A DNA stretch of 64,000 bases from Apostichopus japonicus (lineage: Eukaryota; Echinodermata; Holothuroidea; Aspidochirotida; Stichopodidae), in contig NC_092576.1 of assembly GCF_037975245.1 (NCBI RefSeq), positions 14,354,611 to 14,418,610 on the forward strand. Direction: 5' to 3'. The notes beneath the pieces are model-generated. The model saw only the letters and a program-made list of their open reading frames with translations, was not told where the DNA came from and searched no databases. Below are positions 1 through 11,510 of the stretch, in pieces (position 1 is the stretch's first letter; each line of letters begins with the position of its first letter). Position numbers and translations under genes: made by a program.

Positions 1-757
1 AAATAATGAATGGTTTCCGTTCGTGCAATAGTGCAAATATTTCATTCGTTTAAAGATGCAATTTGTTCCATTCAACGAGGCGCAGGAAACCATTCATTAG
101 TTGTAGAATAATAAATAATAAACAATTAGTAACAAAAACCTAAAATGTTAAATATATAGAACCAATAAGGCAAAAATGTAAAAGCCTAAAGCAACAATAT
201 GATAAAAACACGTACTAAACGATAATAAAAAGTAAACAAAAATAAGCCCAAAACATATATAATCAGAAGTATGTAACTAGTAAAATAGATTAAATCCTAG
301 TCAATGTTTAAATATAAATATGTATTGGAACAGTATAAGACAAATATTGTAAAAGCCTAATACAGATAGTAATAAACACCCAATACTAAACAATAATAAA
401 TAGAACCCTAAATGTAGTAAATACAAATGATGATAATAAAATGAACATATAAAAAAATAAAAAATAAAATAAAAGGAACGAGCATATGCACCCCTGCAAC
501 CTCCGATGCACCCCCGTTACCTCCAATACACCCAAAGCTTCTTCCGAATCACACCTGACAGACTATGTAATATATTTTATTTGTAATATTTAGTTTTTCT
601 GCATAAATCCATCTAAATTAGTTTAAGCAAATCAGCTATTGGATATCATTGGACAAATATCTAGTTTATGTTTTGTGGAACAGCACAGCATATAAAAATG
701 TCAAACGATATTATAGCCGATTGAAATAACTGAAAACGAAGAAGAGGAATAAGTTAC
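1..757. other. AT-rich non-coding stretch with diverged direct repeats
   Basis: No gene is seen. The sequence is strongly AT-rich. Two diverged direct repeats of about 70-80 bp begin near 172 and 341 and share the words aaaagcctaa and actaaacaataataaa. A short C-rich triplet (acccctgcaacctccgatg-like) lies at 485-535. Confidence 0.5.
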
Positions 758-859
758 CAATGATTATTTCACGGTTTTCTGCCGTGGTTGAATAAGCACA
801 TGCAACAACCATGTCTCCTCCTTCCGATATGGTTCCCGATGAAGTACTTAAGGTAATAG
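758..859 (-). CDS. Candidate isolated exon, Ig-like domain half (hypothetical)
   Basis: Minus-strand open segment of 102 nt, phase 1 at both ends. It is preceded by a pyrimidine-rich tract ending in CCACAG (acceptor AG at 861-860) and followed by the donor GTAACT from 757. The predicted peptide contains [15 protein letters not shown], which resembles the EGxxVxxxC pattern of an immunoglobulin strand. Symmetric phase-1 exons are usual for extracellular Ig modules. No partner exon was found in the window; the rest could lie beyond the left edge, which is the downstream direction on this strand, but upstream exons should then lie to the right and none was recognised. It could be a chance open frame or a relic exon. 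Confidence 0.33.
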
Positions 860-965
860 CTGTGGATAAAGAAACAAAGAATAGAAGAATGGAAGTGAAT
901 GTATACTGTGTGTGAAATGTGGACTTTTCGTAACATGTATTGGGCATATTAGTATATATCTAGTA

Positions 966-966
966 A

Positions 967-1058
<92 letters not shown>

Positions 1059-1099
1059 TTACATATATATATGTGGATATATGTATATATATATACATT

Positions 1100-1163
<64 letters not shown>
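966..1163. repeat. (TA)n microsatellite
   Basis: Long AT dinucleotide tract, broken near 1055-1105 by tacat/tgtgg variants. It produces fake Ile/Tyr-rich open frames on both strands. Confidence 0.95.
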
Positions 1164-1170
<7 letters not shown>

Positions 1171-1318
1171 GTAGCCTTGGCTTATTACTTCTCGTACAGT
1201 ATGTAGGCCAAGGCATAGTATAAGGCTTGCACTACTACAGTACTAGTACTACTTAGAGTAGGCTACGCCTAAGTTAGGCAAGGGTATTATGGCATGCTTA
1301 AAGGCATTGAACGCTCGC

Positions 1319-1612
1319 CCCAAACGGTTGCCGGACAAATACCCCCCGGACAAATACCCCCCGGACATATACCCCCCGGACTCATACCCCCGGGACAAGT
1401 ACCCCCCGGACAATCACCCCCCGGACAAAAAACCCCGAGGACGAATACCTCCGAGGACAACTACCCCCCGGACAAATACCCCCCGGACATACACCACCGA
1501 GGACAAATACCCCCGAGGATAAGTACCCCCCAGACAACTACCCCCGGGACAACTACCCCCGGACATACATCAACGAGGACAAATACCCCCGAGGACAATT
1601 AACCCCACCCCC
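1319..1612. repeat. C-rich minisatellite, ~17-bp unit (ggacaaataccccc)
   Basis: About 16 imperfect copies of a unit close to CCGGACAAATACCCCCC, with variants such as gaggacaaata and gacaactacc. A similar array lies in inverted orientation at 11205-11510. Pro-rich frames through it are repeat artefacts. Confidence 0.9.
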
Positions 1613-1639
1613 AGCAATTACCTCCGGGAAAACTCTACC

Positions 1640-2250
1640 CGCACAAATACACCAGCACAGATTCCTCACCCAGGTTACTACCCGAACTAAACCAGAATAC
1701 GCCCAGCCCCCCCCCCCCCCTCTACGAGCCCGTTAACCAAGCGGACCTTTAGCTGGTGAACTACGTAGTACGAAAGCCCATTAGGGCCATGAAAGACAAT
1801 TTTCTTAATCTGGTATATCAGATTATTTTTCTGATATATCAGATTATTATTCTGATATGAAACGTTTTTATAACTAGGGAAAATTAAATTGATTTCTTAG
1901 ATTATCATCATTCTTTTTGCAAACAGAATGACCAGAGAATAGGTTTTTTCAAATGGTACTGACGTCGTGGTCTCAAGCCTCTTTCTTTACTTATGTTTCA
2001 TAAAATCGTACATACTATTATGAAACCTTACAGGCAATTCTGTTGGTGTAACGGGCTACACCGTAACCGGGTTTGACTATGATAGCCCAGCGGTCCATGA
2101 AACAATGCATGGGGGTATGGATGATGATCATGCACACTAAACTAGAGGGGTGGACCGTGGTTGTGCTTGCCCCGCCCCTCCCTTCTGCTCCTCCCATCCT
2201 AAAATGGCGTGCACTTACAGGAAAAAATAGCTTAGAATAAGCAAAACAAG
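1640..2250. other. Non-coding stretch, nothing recognised except short palindromes
   Basis: No gene is seen. At 1812-1858 the word ctgatatatcagattatt is repeated two to three times and is self-complementary (CTGATATATCAG). A poly-C run lies near 1706-1720. Confidence 0.4.
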
Positions 2251-2490
2251 AGGAGCGTGGAGGCCGAGTGGCTAATGCTTTTGTTTTATATATAATCCTG
2301 TTATGTTGTGTCCTTGGGCAAGGCACTTTTATCTCGACTGCCCCTATCCATTCAGGTGTATAAATGGGTACCTGTGAGGTAACTAAGCTGTGTGCGCTGG
2401 ATTCTCAGCAGCCAGCCTGATGACCAGGGATTCAAAGTGCTCTGAGATGGCTGTGCCATATAAAGCGCTATACAAAAACTAACATAACAT
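2251..2490 (+). mobile_element. tRNA-derived SINE, degenerate
   Basis: The A-box-like GGCCGAGTGGCTAATGC at 2264-2279 is followed by the body core gtgtccttgggcaaggcac (2309-2327). The rest resembles common marine-invertebrate SINE bodies: caggtgtataaatgggtacc, then gccatataaagcgctatac, and an AACAT-repeat tail at 2478-2490. The B box expected between head and core is missing, so this copy is internally deleted. The core is shared with the SINE at 27515-27885. Confidence 0.7.
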
Positions 2491-2616
2491 AACAAATCAT
2501 CAAGTAAAATTACTCAGAAGAAAACTTGAAAATGGTAAGCCGCAATAAGCCTGAATTGTTCGGAGATTAATAATACAGAATAGTGTCACTATAACAAATA
2601 GTAAATTAATAGTTAC

Positions 2617-2940
2617 CAGGCGCGTATCCAGGGGGCGTTGGGGGCGCGCGCCCCCCGGGTAAGGAAAAGAGGAGAGAAAAAAAGAGAAGAAAAAAGGGAA
2701 AAAGAGGGAGAAAAAAGAAAAGGAGGAGAGGAAGGAAGGGAAAAGAAAAAGAAGAAAGAGAGAAAAAGGAGAAAAGGAGGAAGTAGAAGATAAACGCCAA
2801 GACCTCGGGAAGAGAAAGAGGAACAGTCATAATTACAGCGCTGATCCCTATTATATACACAGGGTAGCCAGTGACAGATCGAAGATTACAGAGGGGACGT
2901 GCGCCTCACCCTACCCCTTACACCGACAACTCCATTTTTA
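2617..2940. mobile_element. Partial copy of TIR transposon, 5' polypurine module
   Basis: Begins with the terminus CAGGCGCGTATCCAGG, followed by a GC-rich stretch and about 120 bp of almost pure A/G, then a unique part ending ccgacaactccattttta. It is nearly identical to 4619-4939, the left module of the full element at 4619-6590. The matching right terminus is not found beyond 2940, so this is a truncated or rearranged copy. Confidence 0.7.
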
Positions 2941-3835
2941 GCTCATACCAGCATGCTGGTGTGAGCTATTGTTACAGTGCGGCGTCTATCACTCTATCCG
3001 TCAACAATTGGTAAAACCGCTCCCACTCACACAGTATTTAATGGAATTTCATGAAACTTGGACCATTGGGTATAGGGCCATCAGAGATGGTCCGAAATTG
3101 GGGTCAATGGTCACCCGTGGGCCGTAATGGGCCATTTTGTGGAAATACGCAAAATGCTTCTTCTCCTACAGATTCCATGGTACAATGTTGAGGGTTTGTC
3201 ACGATAGTACTATGGAAGTTTTACCTTCAGGGTGTTCATGAATTTGAGATCAAAGATCAACTAGGGGTCTTTTGTGGCCCGGGCCGCCGCCCTATATTTT
3301 CAAATTGCTCCTGTTCGTACAGTGTATGGCCAGTTATAATGAAACTTGGTCACAACGTTCCTCGGGATGAGGGTTATGAGGGGTGTTCGGAAAATTGAGG
3401 TCAAATGTCATTTAGGGGGTCATCAGGGGTCATTCTTTGTAATATTTTCAAATATCTCAATCTCCTCAAGATTTTGATGGATCATATTCAAAGTTGAACT
3501 GATGATTGTTGGATTGTGTATGAATAAGATGATGCCTAATAATTTTTGGTCAAAAGTTAATTAATTACAATGAATCCCCATTGTTTAAAAAAATCTGAGC
3601 CTTCACCTTTTGCCAAAGCTCCTTTAATTTGTCTCCCAGTTTCTGCAGTGTTTGTTGACATTTGTGGTTAAGCTCTGCAGAGGCTGTTAGTGGAATTAAA
3701 GCAGGACTGGGAGTTGTTATTAACTGTTGAACTGTAAGCATGAGAGCCCTATAGCCAATCAGCACTTGCCGATTCTTAGAAGTCTTTGAGCCTGAGGTAT
3801 GTAGGCAGCCAGCCAAAAATTTTGGCAAGAAGTGC
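2941..3835. other. Non-coding repeat-like stretch
   Basis: No gene is supported. The part from 3000 to 3560 holds diverged units sharing words such as atgaaacttgg, ggggtca and tctcctcaagatt, which looks like an old degenerate tandem repeat. A hairpin-like word, gctcataccagcatgctggtgtgagc, lies at 2940-2966. Confidence 0.4.
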
Positions 3836-4412
3836 TTCAGTATGGAACGCGAAAAGGGCAACCATATTTCGTTGTCTAAACTAAGTTTGTTGTAGTCTAA
3901 ACTAAAGTTGTTGCTGCTGTTTTACCACGTTGTTGCTCAAACTCACGTTGTTATTTTAACTTCCGTTGTCTAAACATACGTCATTGTCTAAACTTACGTT
4001 GTTGCTATCGGCGCTGTTCAAAATTGCTCAACCGCGTAATGTAAACCAGAATGCAAAATGCATTGAGGTTTCGATGACTTCAGTACACTAGAAAGGTGTT
4101 AGTATAAGCAGAACTAGCTGTTACTATAGAAATGGCCCGAACCACCATTTTGATACATTAAATAAACACAGGTCAGTCTATTGTACGTGGCTATACACAC
4201 CTGCACCAAAAACAATAGGGGTCTTGGAGGTCCAAGTCCATTTGGAGTCACCAAACGCAAACTTGTGGAAACCTTGTTTTATAAGCTACCGTATCTCCCA
4301 CAGCCAGCCTATCAGATAACATGTGCGTTAGTACAACTCATACGAATAGGAGGCTGCACGGTAAACAACTTTTAAAATGTTATAATGTTATACTTATAGG
4401 CTATGCATATAC

Positions 4413-6862
4413 GCTGTGAATGTCGGAAATCAAGTACAACGTCGAGTGTCTAGACAAAGTACCAGCATAAAAATACTGCATTTTTAAACTGATTTCATTG
4501 AGCCCCTCCAACAATGTGTAGAGATAATCTGGGAATGTCGGTAATCAAGTAAAACGAGTGTCGAGACAAAATGCCAGCATAAAATACTGTACTTAAAATT
4601 GAATTATTGAACCATTACCAGGTGCGTATCCAGGGGGGGGCGTTGGGGGCGCGCGCCCCCCGGGTAAGGAAAAGAGGAGAGAAAAAAAGAGAAGAAAAAA
4701 GGGAAAAGGAGGGGGAAAAAAGAAATGGAGGAAAGGAAGGAAGGGAAAAGAAAAAGAAAAAAGAGAGAAAAAGGAAAAAAGGAGGGAGTAGAAGATAGCC
4801 AAGACCTCGGGAAGAGAAGAGGAACAGTCATAGTTAAAGCGCTGATCCCTATAATATACACAGGGTAGCCAGTGACAGATCAAGGATTACGGAGGGGGTG
4901 TGCGCCTCACCCTACCCCTTACACCGACAACTCCATTTTTGACGTTTCCATTTTTCCTCTCTCACTAATGTATCTATATAAATACTATATATGGTCTATC
5001 ATAACGCGTGTGTGTGTATGGACGCCTTAAGCAATTGTACAATTGTGCTATATGGAACCAACTGTGGCTGGTCTTGAACTCAACCGAGTCGTCGGGGTAC
5101 ATGACGCATTTCGGGAAGGGGGCGACCGCCCCCCCCCCCCCGAGCAAATTTTCTTTATGACATCGCTAGTAATTTCAAAATAGACAATGCTTAGATGCAA
5201 CTTACAAGGCCTGGGAAGTGTCATTTCCAGCGATCTGGGAGGCATTTTCGGCCAAAATTTTCCTTGTACGCTTCGCGCCAAACCATGGTGGCGCTTCGCT
5301 TAGATAGTTTGCCTACAGGCTTCGCCCCTCCCTTGGCAATTACTCGCTACACGCCTGTTCGAATTTGTAAAGCAAAGAGCAGATAAAACATCATATCAGT
5401 GAGCATTGAAATGCATGTTCCACGACGAACAGCCTCAAAAACTGTCTATGTGTGTAGTTCAAGGCGTAGGAGCCCAATTGGATTTGGGGGCTGTAATGAC
5501 TTGCCCGAAAAAAAAGCCAAAATTTTTCGCGCGCAAAGCGCGCGTTCAACATATCAATGCATACAATATCATATAAGCAAGCATCGGTCATTACAGTGCA
5601 TAGCATCGTGTACCTTACGGTCCGTCAAAGTTGCAGAGTATACCGATGCTATGTAAACAACCAAATGTCTTATGTAGATGGAGAAAAATCATACAGATCC
5701 ATTTATGTCAAAACTCTTTTACAGTAGTAATGTCGGCCAAGCTTACAACTTTATTTTAATTACCAAGGAGATCCATTTTTAAGCTATTCGTTGCCATTTA
5801 TTTTTCTTCCAGTAGGTGCCTGAAAAAGATGGGGAAAAATTTGGTTGTGGGTTAGGGGTTGGGGAGGGGGGGGGGGGGCTGCAGCCACCGCCTCCTACGG
5901 GACCTACGCCTATGTGTGTAGTGTTCGGTTTCGATAAACCTGATATCGGAAATATCTGCTATTTTTCATTTCCTTCAACCAAGTTTTATAATAGCCGTTA
6001 TAAGAGGTTGCAATATTTCTACACCAATAAATTAACTGTGTCGGAATTTTCCAAAATTTCCTCACCAACATTCTTCAACATACTTTCCTCTACTCGTGCA
6101 ACTTTGACCTGTCTGTTAGGGATTCAAGGAGGTTTTTCTATATTGGTTGTCCATAGATTGAATTTTGTGCAACATTATGGGTATGTTTTGAAGTGATTTT
6201 ATTCACGAGAAATGTGAATTTTCAAATTCTCACCAAATAATGGGCTTAAAACCTTGAAAAGTGGGGCTTTCGGATATTGTGGGCCGTGACGTAGAATCAC
6301 CTACAAAAGCAATGATCCATAGGACATGCAATCAGGTCGAACATGATGTGTGACTGGTGACAATCTGCAAAAAGGTTATGGATGGAAAAAACTTTTGGGA
6401 AACACTTGGTTCTCATGCAAAAGTGTACATCTGGTTGGTCATTTTCAAGCCCGAGAAGTGCTATTTCCGGTGATCTGGGGGGGTATCAAAACCAGAAATT
6501 TTCTTGTACGCTGCGCGCCAACCGATGGTGGCGCTCCGCTTAGATAGTAATTCGCGCCCCCCGGGTTAGAAAATCCTGGATACGCGCCTGATTACATGAT
6601 GTCTGGATATGTTGTGAATGTTGGCAATCAAGTAAAACGTCGAGTGTCTAGACAAAGTACCAGCATAAAAATACTGCATTTTTAAACTGATTTCATTGAG
6701 CCCCTCCAACAATGTGTAGAGATAATCTGGGAATGTCGGTAATCAAGTAAAACGAGTGTCGAGACAAAATGCCAGCATAAAATACTGTACTTAAAATTGA
6801 ATTATTGAACCATTACATGATGTCTGGATATGTTGTGATTGTCGGCAATCAAGTAAAACGAA
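4413..6862. repeat. ~210-bp tandem duplication split by a nested transposon
   Basis: One unit (4413-4618, continuing at 6591-6632) and the next (about 6595-6815) share nearly identical sequence, e.g. gtcgagtgtctagacaaagt and ttgagcccctccaacaatgt. A partial third unit ends near 6862. Each unit is itself two diverged halves, both carrying aatcaagta.aacg. The second unit keeps the uninterrupted junction gaaccattacatgatgtctg at 6807-6826, which is the empty site of the nested element. Confidence 0.82.
4619..6590. mobile_element. Non-autonomous TIR DNA transposon, 1,972 bp, 5-bp TSD
   Basis: Starts CAGGTGCGTATCCAGG and ends CCTGGATACGCGCCTG: 16-bp terminal inverted repeats with one mismatch. It is flanked by ATTAC on both sides (4614-4618 and 6591-6595). 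The intact target is present at 6811-6820 in the neighbouring tandem unit, so the 5-bp duplication is shown directly. The inside is modular: a polypurine block, a segment shared with 8991-10893, a palindrome-bearing cgcgcgcaaagcgcgcg word, and two copies of the conserved core cttgtacgct...cgcttagatagt. No transposase frame is recognisable. CAG-type termini suggest hAT, but the 5-bp duplication is unusual for that superfamily. Confidence 0.82.
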
Positions 6863-8429
6863 TGACAGTAATATTACTAAAGACAAATCTTTTCGTCCCG
6901 ATCGAACACCAATTGCGTTTATTATATGACCTATACTTTTACTAGTGTTTATAGTTGAGAAGATTCGATCTTATCACTGCCTGTACTTTGTGAATTCTCT
7001 ACACAGTATATATATATGGCGGATGCCATCCAGTGCCCTAGCTTCGCTGTTTTACAAGGGCGGCCGTCCGACCTTCATTTCGCCTGCCCTGCCACTCTTT
7101 CCTCCTCTCCAACTCCGTATATAGTACCTCGATGCTTTGACCTGCAGCGATTTCACCAGCTACCCCAACTCTTCAAATATCCCCGCAAATGTAGTGTGCA
7201 TATCTCGCTAAATTCCACGCAATTTGTATTAGGCCTGTTCAAACTTCGGAGTTTCAACTGCACATGCGCATATCCTGAAAATTTGTGGAGAAAAGATCAT
7301 ATCACCTTACCTACAACACATAGCCTTAGTCAAAACTCGAGTGTATCTTGGATGATTCGTTTCTTGCATAACATGTTAGCGGGTTTTTTGGTCTAAAATT
7401 CTTAACAATGCTGAGCGAGATTTGTGTATATTCCATTTACAACACAATCCATTCCGCAAATCGGAACTCCGAACTGGATTGGTCTTACGAATGAACTTGC
7501 TTGGCGGGTTTAGTAAACTAGTTCTGTGAGTCATATTGCCTACGTACTTCAATACTGTGCCCCTCTTGTTACTCACGAAGCGCAGACTACATCCAACCAT
7601 AGAGCAACTGATCCAACATTTACCCTGGATGCTTTTCAGTATTTGGAAACAACCAACTCCACGAAAATTATAGTATTTAAATAACATTTTTACGCAATGT
7701 CGAAACTTCAATGACTACTTTTGACGATGTATGACTGCAGTAGTTTATGCACACGAATTAGTGTTGCACCAGAATCATGACTTGAAGCACGTGGTCAAAG
7801 GGACCGCAAAACTTTACGCAAGTTTGCAACGAAGAAATAACTGTGGTATAAATGCACATTTTACATTATCAACTCTCAATATGGAGAGAACAAAACATAC
7901 TGTGAGATTTAAATTCCTTTTCAGTATCAGAGATGTTGTGGTAGCTTCCCGCAAAATTCATAGATTGTCTCAACTCATAACTTTCTGTGATAAAACAATT
8001 ATTCAAATATGACATTAACAATATAAATGTAAATAACGTCCTCGGAGTTGTATCAACTATCATGTAAATATCGTTAACAACGTGATTTTGTTCGACAAAT
8101 CAGGTTGTTAAGGATATTTACATGGCTGTTGCTACAAATCCGGCATGACATTAACGATTACCCCCCCCCCCCCCTTTTTCGCGTTACATAGTTAAACCAT
8201 CATACTTTGCGTTCATTGAGCACTGAAGATGCAAGCATGTTTGCAGACAATGGGTAAGGGACTATTAACCAAACAAATCTCGGGAAATTTGAGAAAACAT
8301 CATTGGCTGTATTTAGCATGAAAATCTCTGTAATAGATATGTTGTTAGCACTGCACGGAAGCAACTTGCGGTTGATTGTTATAATTTTTTTGAAAAGAAA
8401 GAATGATGTTCGTTCACAATGTGTTCACA
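6863..8429. other. Interior of the foldback-like element, no recognised gene
   Basis: A plus-strand open frame at 7016-7396 (126 codons) and a minus-strand frame at 7376-7711 (111 codons) overlap end to end, but neither shows a recognisable motif or splice context. A palindromic hairpin lies near 8035-8125 (tatcatgtaaatatcgttaacaacgtg against gttaaggatatttacatg). A C-run lies at 8161-8174. Coding is not supported. Confidence 0.4.
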
Positions 8430-8710
8430 ACGGAACTTTAGATAGCAACGAAAGTGTAGACATCAACGTGAGTTTAGACATCAACCGTAAGGTTTAAAAA
8501 TCAACGTGAGTTAGTTTAGACATTAAGGCGCGTTTAGTCGTCAACGTGACTTTAGACATCAACGTAAGTTTAGACATCAACGAACAACAGCAACATGGTA
8601 AACTAGCAGCAACAGCTTTAGTTTAGACAGCAACAAACTTAGTTTAGGCAACGAAACAAACTTAGTTTAGGCAACGAAATACGGTTGCCCTTTTCGCGTT
8701 CCATACTTCA

Positions 8711-8990
8711 AGTCTGCTCAGGTAGAGGGGAGAAAGTTTAATAGGGTAGGTCAGTGGTATTGTTTGAGAGAGTGGGTAAAACAGGATTTAAAGGGGGAAA
8801 ATAGGAATTATAGCCAGTGGTGTGGCCAGTATTCTGCTAACGGAGGAGGGGGGGGGGGGGGTAATCCCTCATGGGCCCAAAATTGGTGGAATCTGAAAAA
8901 TGGCCTGAAATTTGGTGGGCCATAAAGTTTTGTGGGCCCTACATTTTTAAGCTCGAAAAGGTATGAGCTTCTGCACCATTGGTGCTCTAG
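8711..8990. other. Short spacer with transposon-end-like sequence
   Basis: No gene is seen. CAGTGGTGTGGCCAG at 8815-8829 resembles a hAT-type terminus, and a G-run follows at 8848-8861. Its matching end was not identified. Confidence 0.3.
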
Positions 8991-10893
8991 TTGACGTTTC
9001 CATTTTTCCTCTCTCACTAATGTATCTATATATATATACTATATATGGTCTAGCATAACGCGTGTGTGTGTATGGACGCCTTGAACAATTGTTCAATTGT
9101 GCAATGGAACCAACTGTGGCTGGTCTTGAACTCGACCGAGTCGTCGGGGAACATGACGCATTTCGGGAAGGGGCGACCGCCCCCCCCCGAGCAAATTTTC
9201 TCTATGATATCGCTAGTAATTTAAAAATAGACAATGCTTAAATGCAACTTACAAGGCCTGGGAAGTGTCATTTCCAGCGATCTGGGAGGCTTTTTCGGCC
9301 AAAATTTTCTTGTACGCTTCGCGCCAAACCATGGTGGCGCTTCGCTTAGATAGTTTGCTTACAGGCTTCGCCCCTCCGTTGGCAAATTACTCGCTACACG
9401 CCTGTTCGAATTTGTAAAGCAAAGAGCAGACATCACATAATATCAGTGAGCATGAAAATGCATGTTCAAAAATGAACAGCCTCAAAACTGTCTATGTGTG
9501 TAGTCAAAGGCGTAGGAGCCCAATTGGATTTGGGGGCTGTAACGACTTGCCCGAAAAATATAACCAAAATTTTTCGCGCGCGAAGCGCGCGTTCAACATG
9601 TTAATGTCAATAGGCGGAGTGTATAGCCTAGTGGTTAACGCCGGCGTCTCCCAGTCATGAGATCCCCGGTTCGATTCCCCGCCGACAGCAAGGTGTGTCG
9701 TCTGGCAAGGGTGTTGTTCAATAACAACTTCCCGACATGGACGTTAAATGGATGTGTGCCGAGAGATTGGCTTCGGTCAGCTTGCGAGTCTATAAGCCTC
9801 CATGGCTTCTTTCGCGAGTTCCTGCTTGCGGGAAGATCACATATACATACATACATACATACACACATACATACACACATACATACAATATCATATAAGC
9901 AAGCATAGGTCATTACATCGCATGGCATCGTGTACCGTACGGTCCGTGAAAGTTGCGCAGTCATCCGCAGGATGCTAATGTAAACAACGAAATGTCTTAT
10001 GTAGATGGAGAAAAAGCATACAGGTCTAATTATGTCAAAACTCTCTTTTACAGTAGTAATGGCGAATTAGTCTGCCAAGCCTAGAACTTTATTTTAATTA
10101 CCAAGGAGATAATTTTTAAACTATTCATTTATTCTCAGCATATTGCCCGAATTTTCAGGGGAACAAGTTTGGTTGGGGGGGGGGGGGGGCTGCAGCCCCG
10201 CCTCCTACGCCTATGTGTGTAGTGTTCGGTTTCGAAATATCTGATATCGGAAATATCTGCTATTTTTCATTTCCTTCAACCAAGTTTTATAATTGCCGTT
10301 ATAAGAGGTTGTAATATTTGTACACCAATAAATTAACTGTGTCTGAATTTTCGAAAACTTCCTCACCAACATTCTTCATCATACTTCCCTCTAATCGTAG
10401 CAATTTTGACCGGTCTGTTAGGGGTTCAAGGAGGTTTTTCTATATTGGTTGTCCATAGATTGAATTTTGTGCAACATTATGTATATGTTTTGAAGTGATT
10501 TTCTTCACGAGAAATGTGAATTTTCAAATTCTGAACAAATAATGGGCTTTAAACTTTGAAAAGTGGGGCTTTCGGATATTGTGGGCCGTGACATAGAATC
10601 ACCTACAAAAGCAATGATCAACAGGACATGCAATGAGGTCGAACATGATGTGTGACTGGTTACAATCTTCAAAAAGGTTATGGATGAAAAAAAAAAATAT
10701 TGGGAAATACTTGGTTCTCAGGCAAAAGTGTACATCTGGTTGGTCATTTTCAAGCCCGAGAAGTGCCATTTCCGGTGATCTAGGGGGTATCAAAACCTGA
10801 AAGTTTCTTTTACGCTCCGCGCCAACCGATGGTGGCGCTCCGCTTAGATAGTAATTCGCGCCCCCGGGTTAGAAAATCCTGGATACGCCCCTG
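8991..10893. mobile_element. Second copy of the TIR transposon, interrupted by a SINE
   Basis: Aligns end to end with 4939-6590, from tgacgtttccatttttcc to the right terminus CCTGGATACGCCCCTG. It lacks the left polypurine module. Minus the 275-bp SINE at 9607-9881 it is about 1,628 bp, against about 1,651 bp in the first copy. Both copies carry the two conserved core motifs (here 9308-9353 and 10808-10848), so the duplicated core predates the split of the copies. Confidence 0.78.
9607..9881 (+). mobile_element. tRNA-derived SINE inserted in the transposon copy
   Basis: An A-box-like TAGCCTAGTGGTTAACGC at 9622-9639 and a B box GGTTCGATTCC at 9668-9678 are at tRNA spacing. The body contains a hairpin, gttgttcaataacaac, and the tail is an ATAC microsatellite (9841-9881). 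The insertion is shown directly: the first transposon copy runs straight through at 5554-5568 without it. A minus-strand relative lies at 53488-53690. Confidence 0.85.
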
Positions 10894-11204
10894 GTTACTA
10901 CCAGCAGTGAGCAATTCCCAACCCAACCCCCGGGCCTCGGTCCATTGTCAAACCCTATCCAGGAGTTTTGGGGGCTTATATATGAAAAGCTCGAATCTTT
11001 TTAAAAGTCGGGAGGAGGTTATAAGGGCCAGGGCACACGACGACCTAGTGGTGCCAGTTTAACCGTCACCCTGACCCAATTGTAAATATGCTCTCGGAGT
11101 TGCCCGAGGGACCAGTGTATATGTTGAGGCCCGCGGGAAACTAAACTCGAAAAAAGACGGGCGTATCCGTCGCTGTATCCGTCTCCTAAAGTTAACGGCA
11201 TATG
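10894..11204. other. Spacer, nothing recognised
   Basis: No gene or clear repeat. Short C-rich and G-rich segments only. Confidence 0.35.
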
Positions 11205-11510
11205 TCCAGGGGTATATTCGTCCGGGGGTTATTTATCCGGGGGGGTAATTGTCTAGGGGGGTAATTGTCTAGGGGGTATTCGTCCTCGGGGGTAGTTGTC
11301 CGGGTGGGTACTTGTCCGGGGGGTTTTTGTCCTCGGGGGTAATTGTCCGGGGGGTTTCTGTCCGGGTGGTAGTTGTCCTGGGGGGTAGTTGTCCGGGATG
11401 GTATTTGTCCCGGGGGTATCTGTCCGGGTGGTAATCGTCCGGGGGGTTATTGTCTGAGGGGTAATCGTCCGGGGGGTATTTGTCTGGGGGGTATTTGTCC
11501 GGTCACGCCC
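11205..11510. repeat. G-rich minisatellite, inverted relative of 1319-1612
   Basis: About 17 imperfect units near GGGGGGTATTTGTCCGG, the reverse complement of the unit at 1319-1612. The right flank, cgccccaaaccgcgtgccgc (11507-11526), reappears inverted at 49936-49955. Confidence 0.9.

Larger units (their letters stand above)
3840..8706. mobile_element. 4.9-kb long-inverted-repeat (foldback-like) element
   Basis: The left end GTATGGAACGCGAAAAGGGC (3840) and right end GCCCTTTTCGCGTTCCATAC (to 8706) are perfect inverted repeats. The arms continue inward for well over 100 bp (to about 4020, and back to about 8430). The arms are built from short repeats of the type tagacatcaacgtgagttt, seen inverted on the left as gttgtctaaact. 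The 4-bp word TTCA directly flanks both ends (3836-3839 and 8707-8710), a likely target-site duplication. Long arms made of internal repeats recall foldback elements. No transposase was recognised inside. The element carries an internal tandem duplication and a nested transposon at 4619-6590. Confidence 0.72.

Noticed and set aside
848-1223. Open frames rich in Ile and Tyr on both strands
   Set aside because: They are translations of the (TA)n tract; the same artefact occurs at 56285-56494 and 58119-58941.
1289-1602. Pro-rich protein
   Set aside because: Read-through of a minisatellite; all three frames stay open for the same reason.
7016-7711. Two 110-126-codon frames as genes
   Set aside because: Overlapping opposite-strand frames with no motif, inside a transposon-like element.
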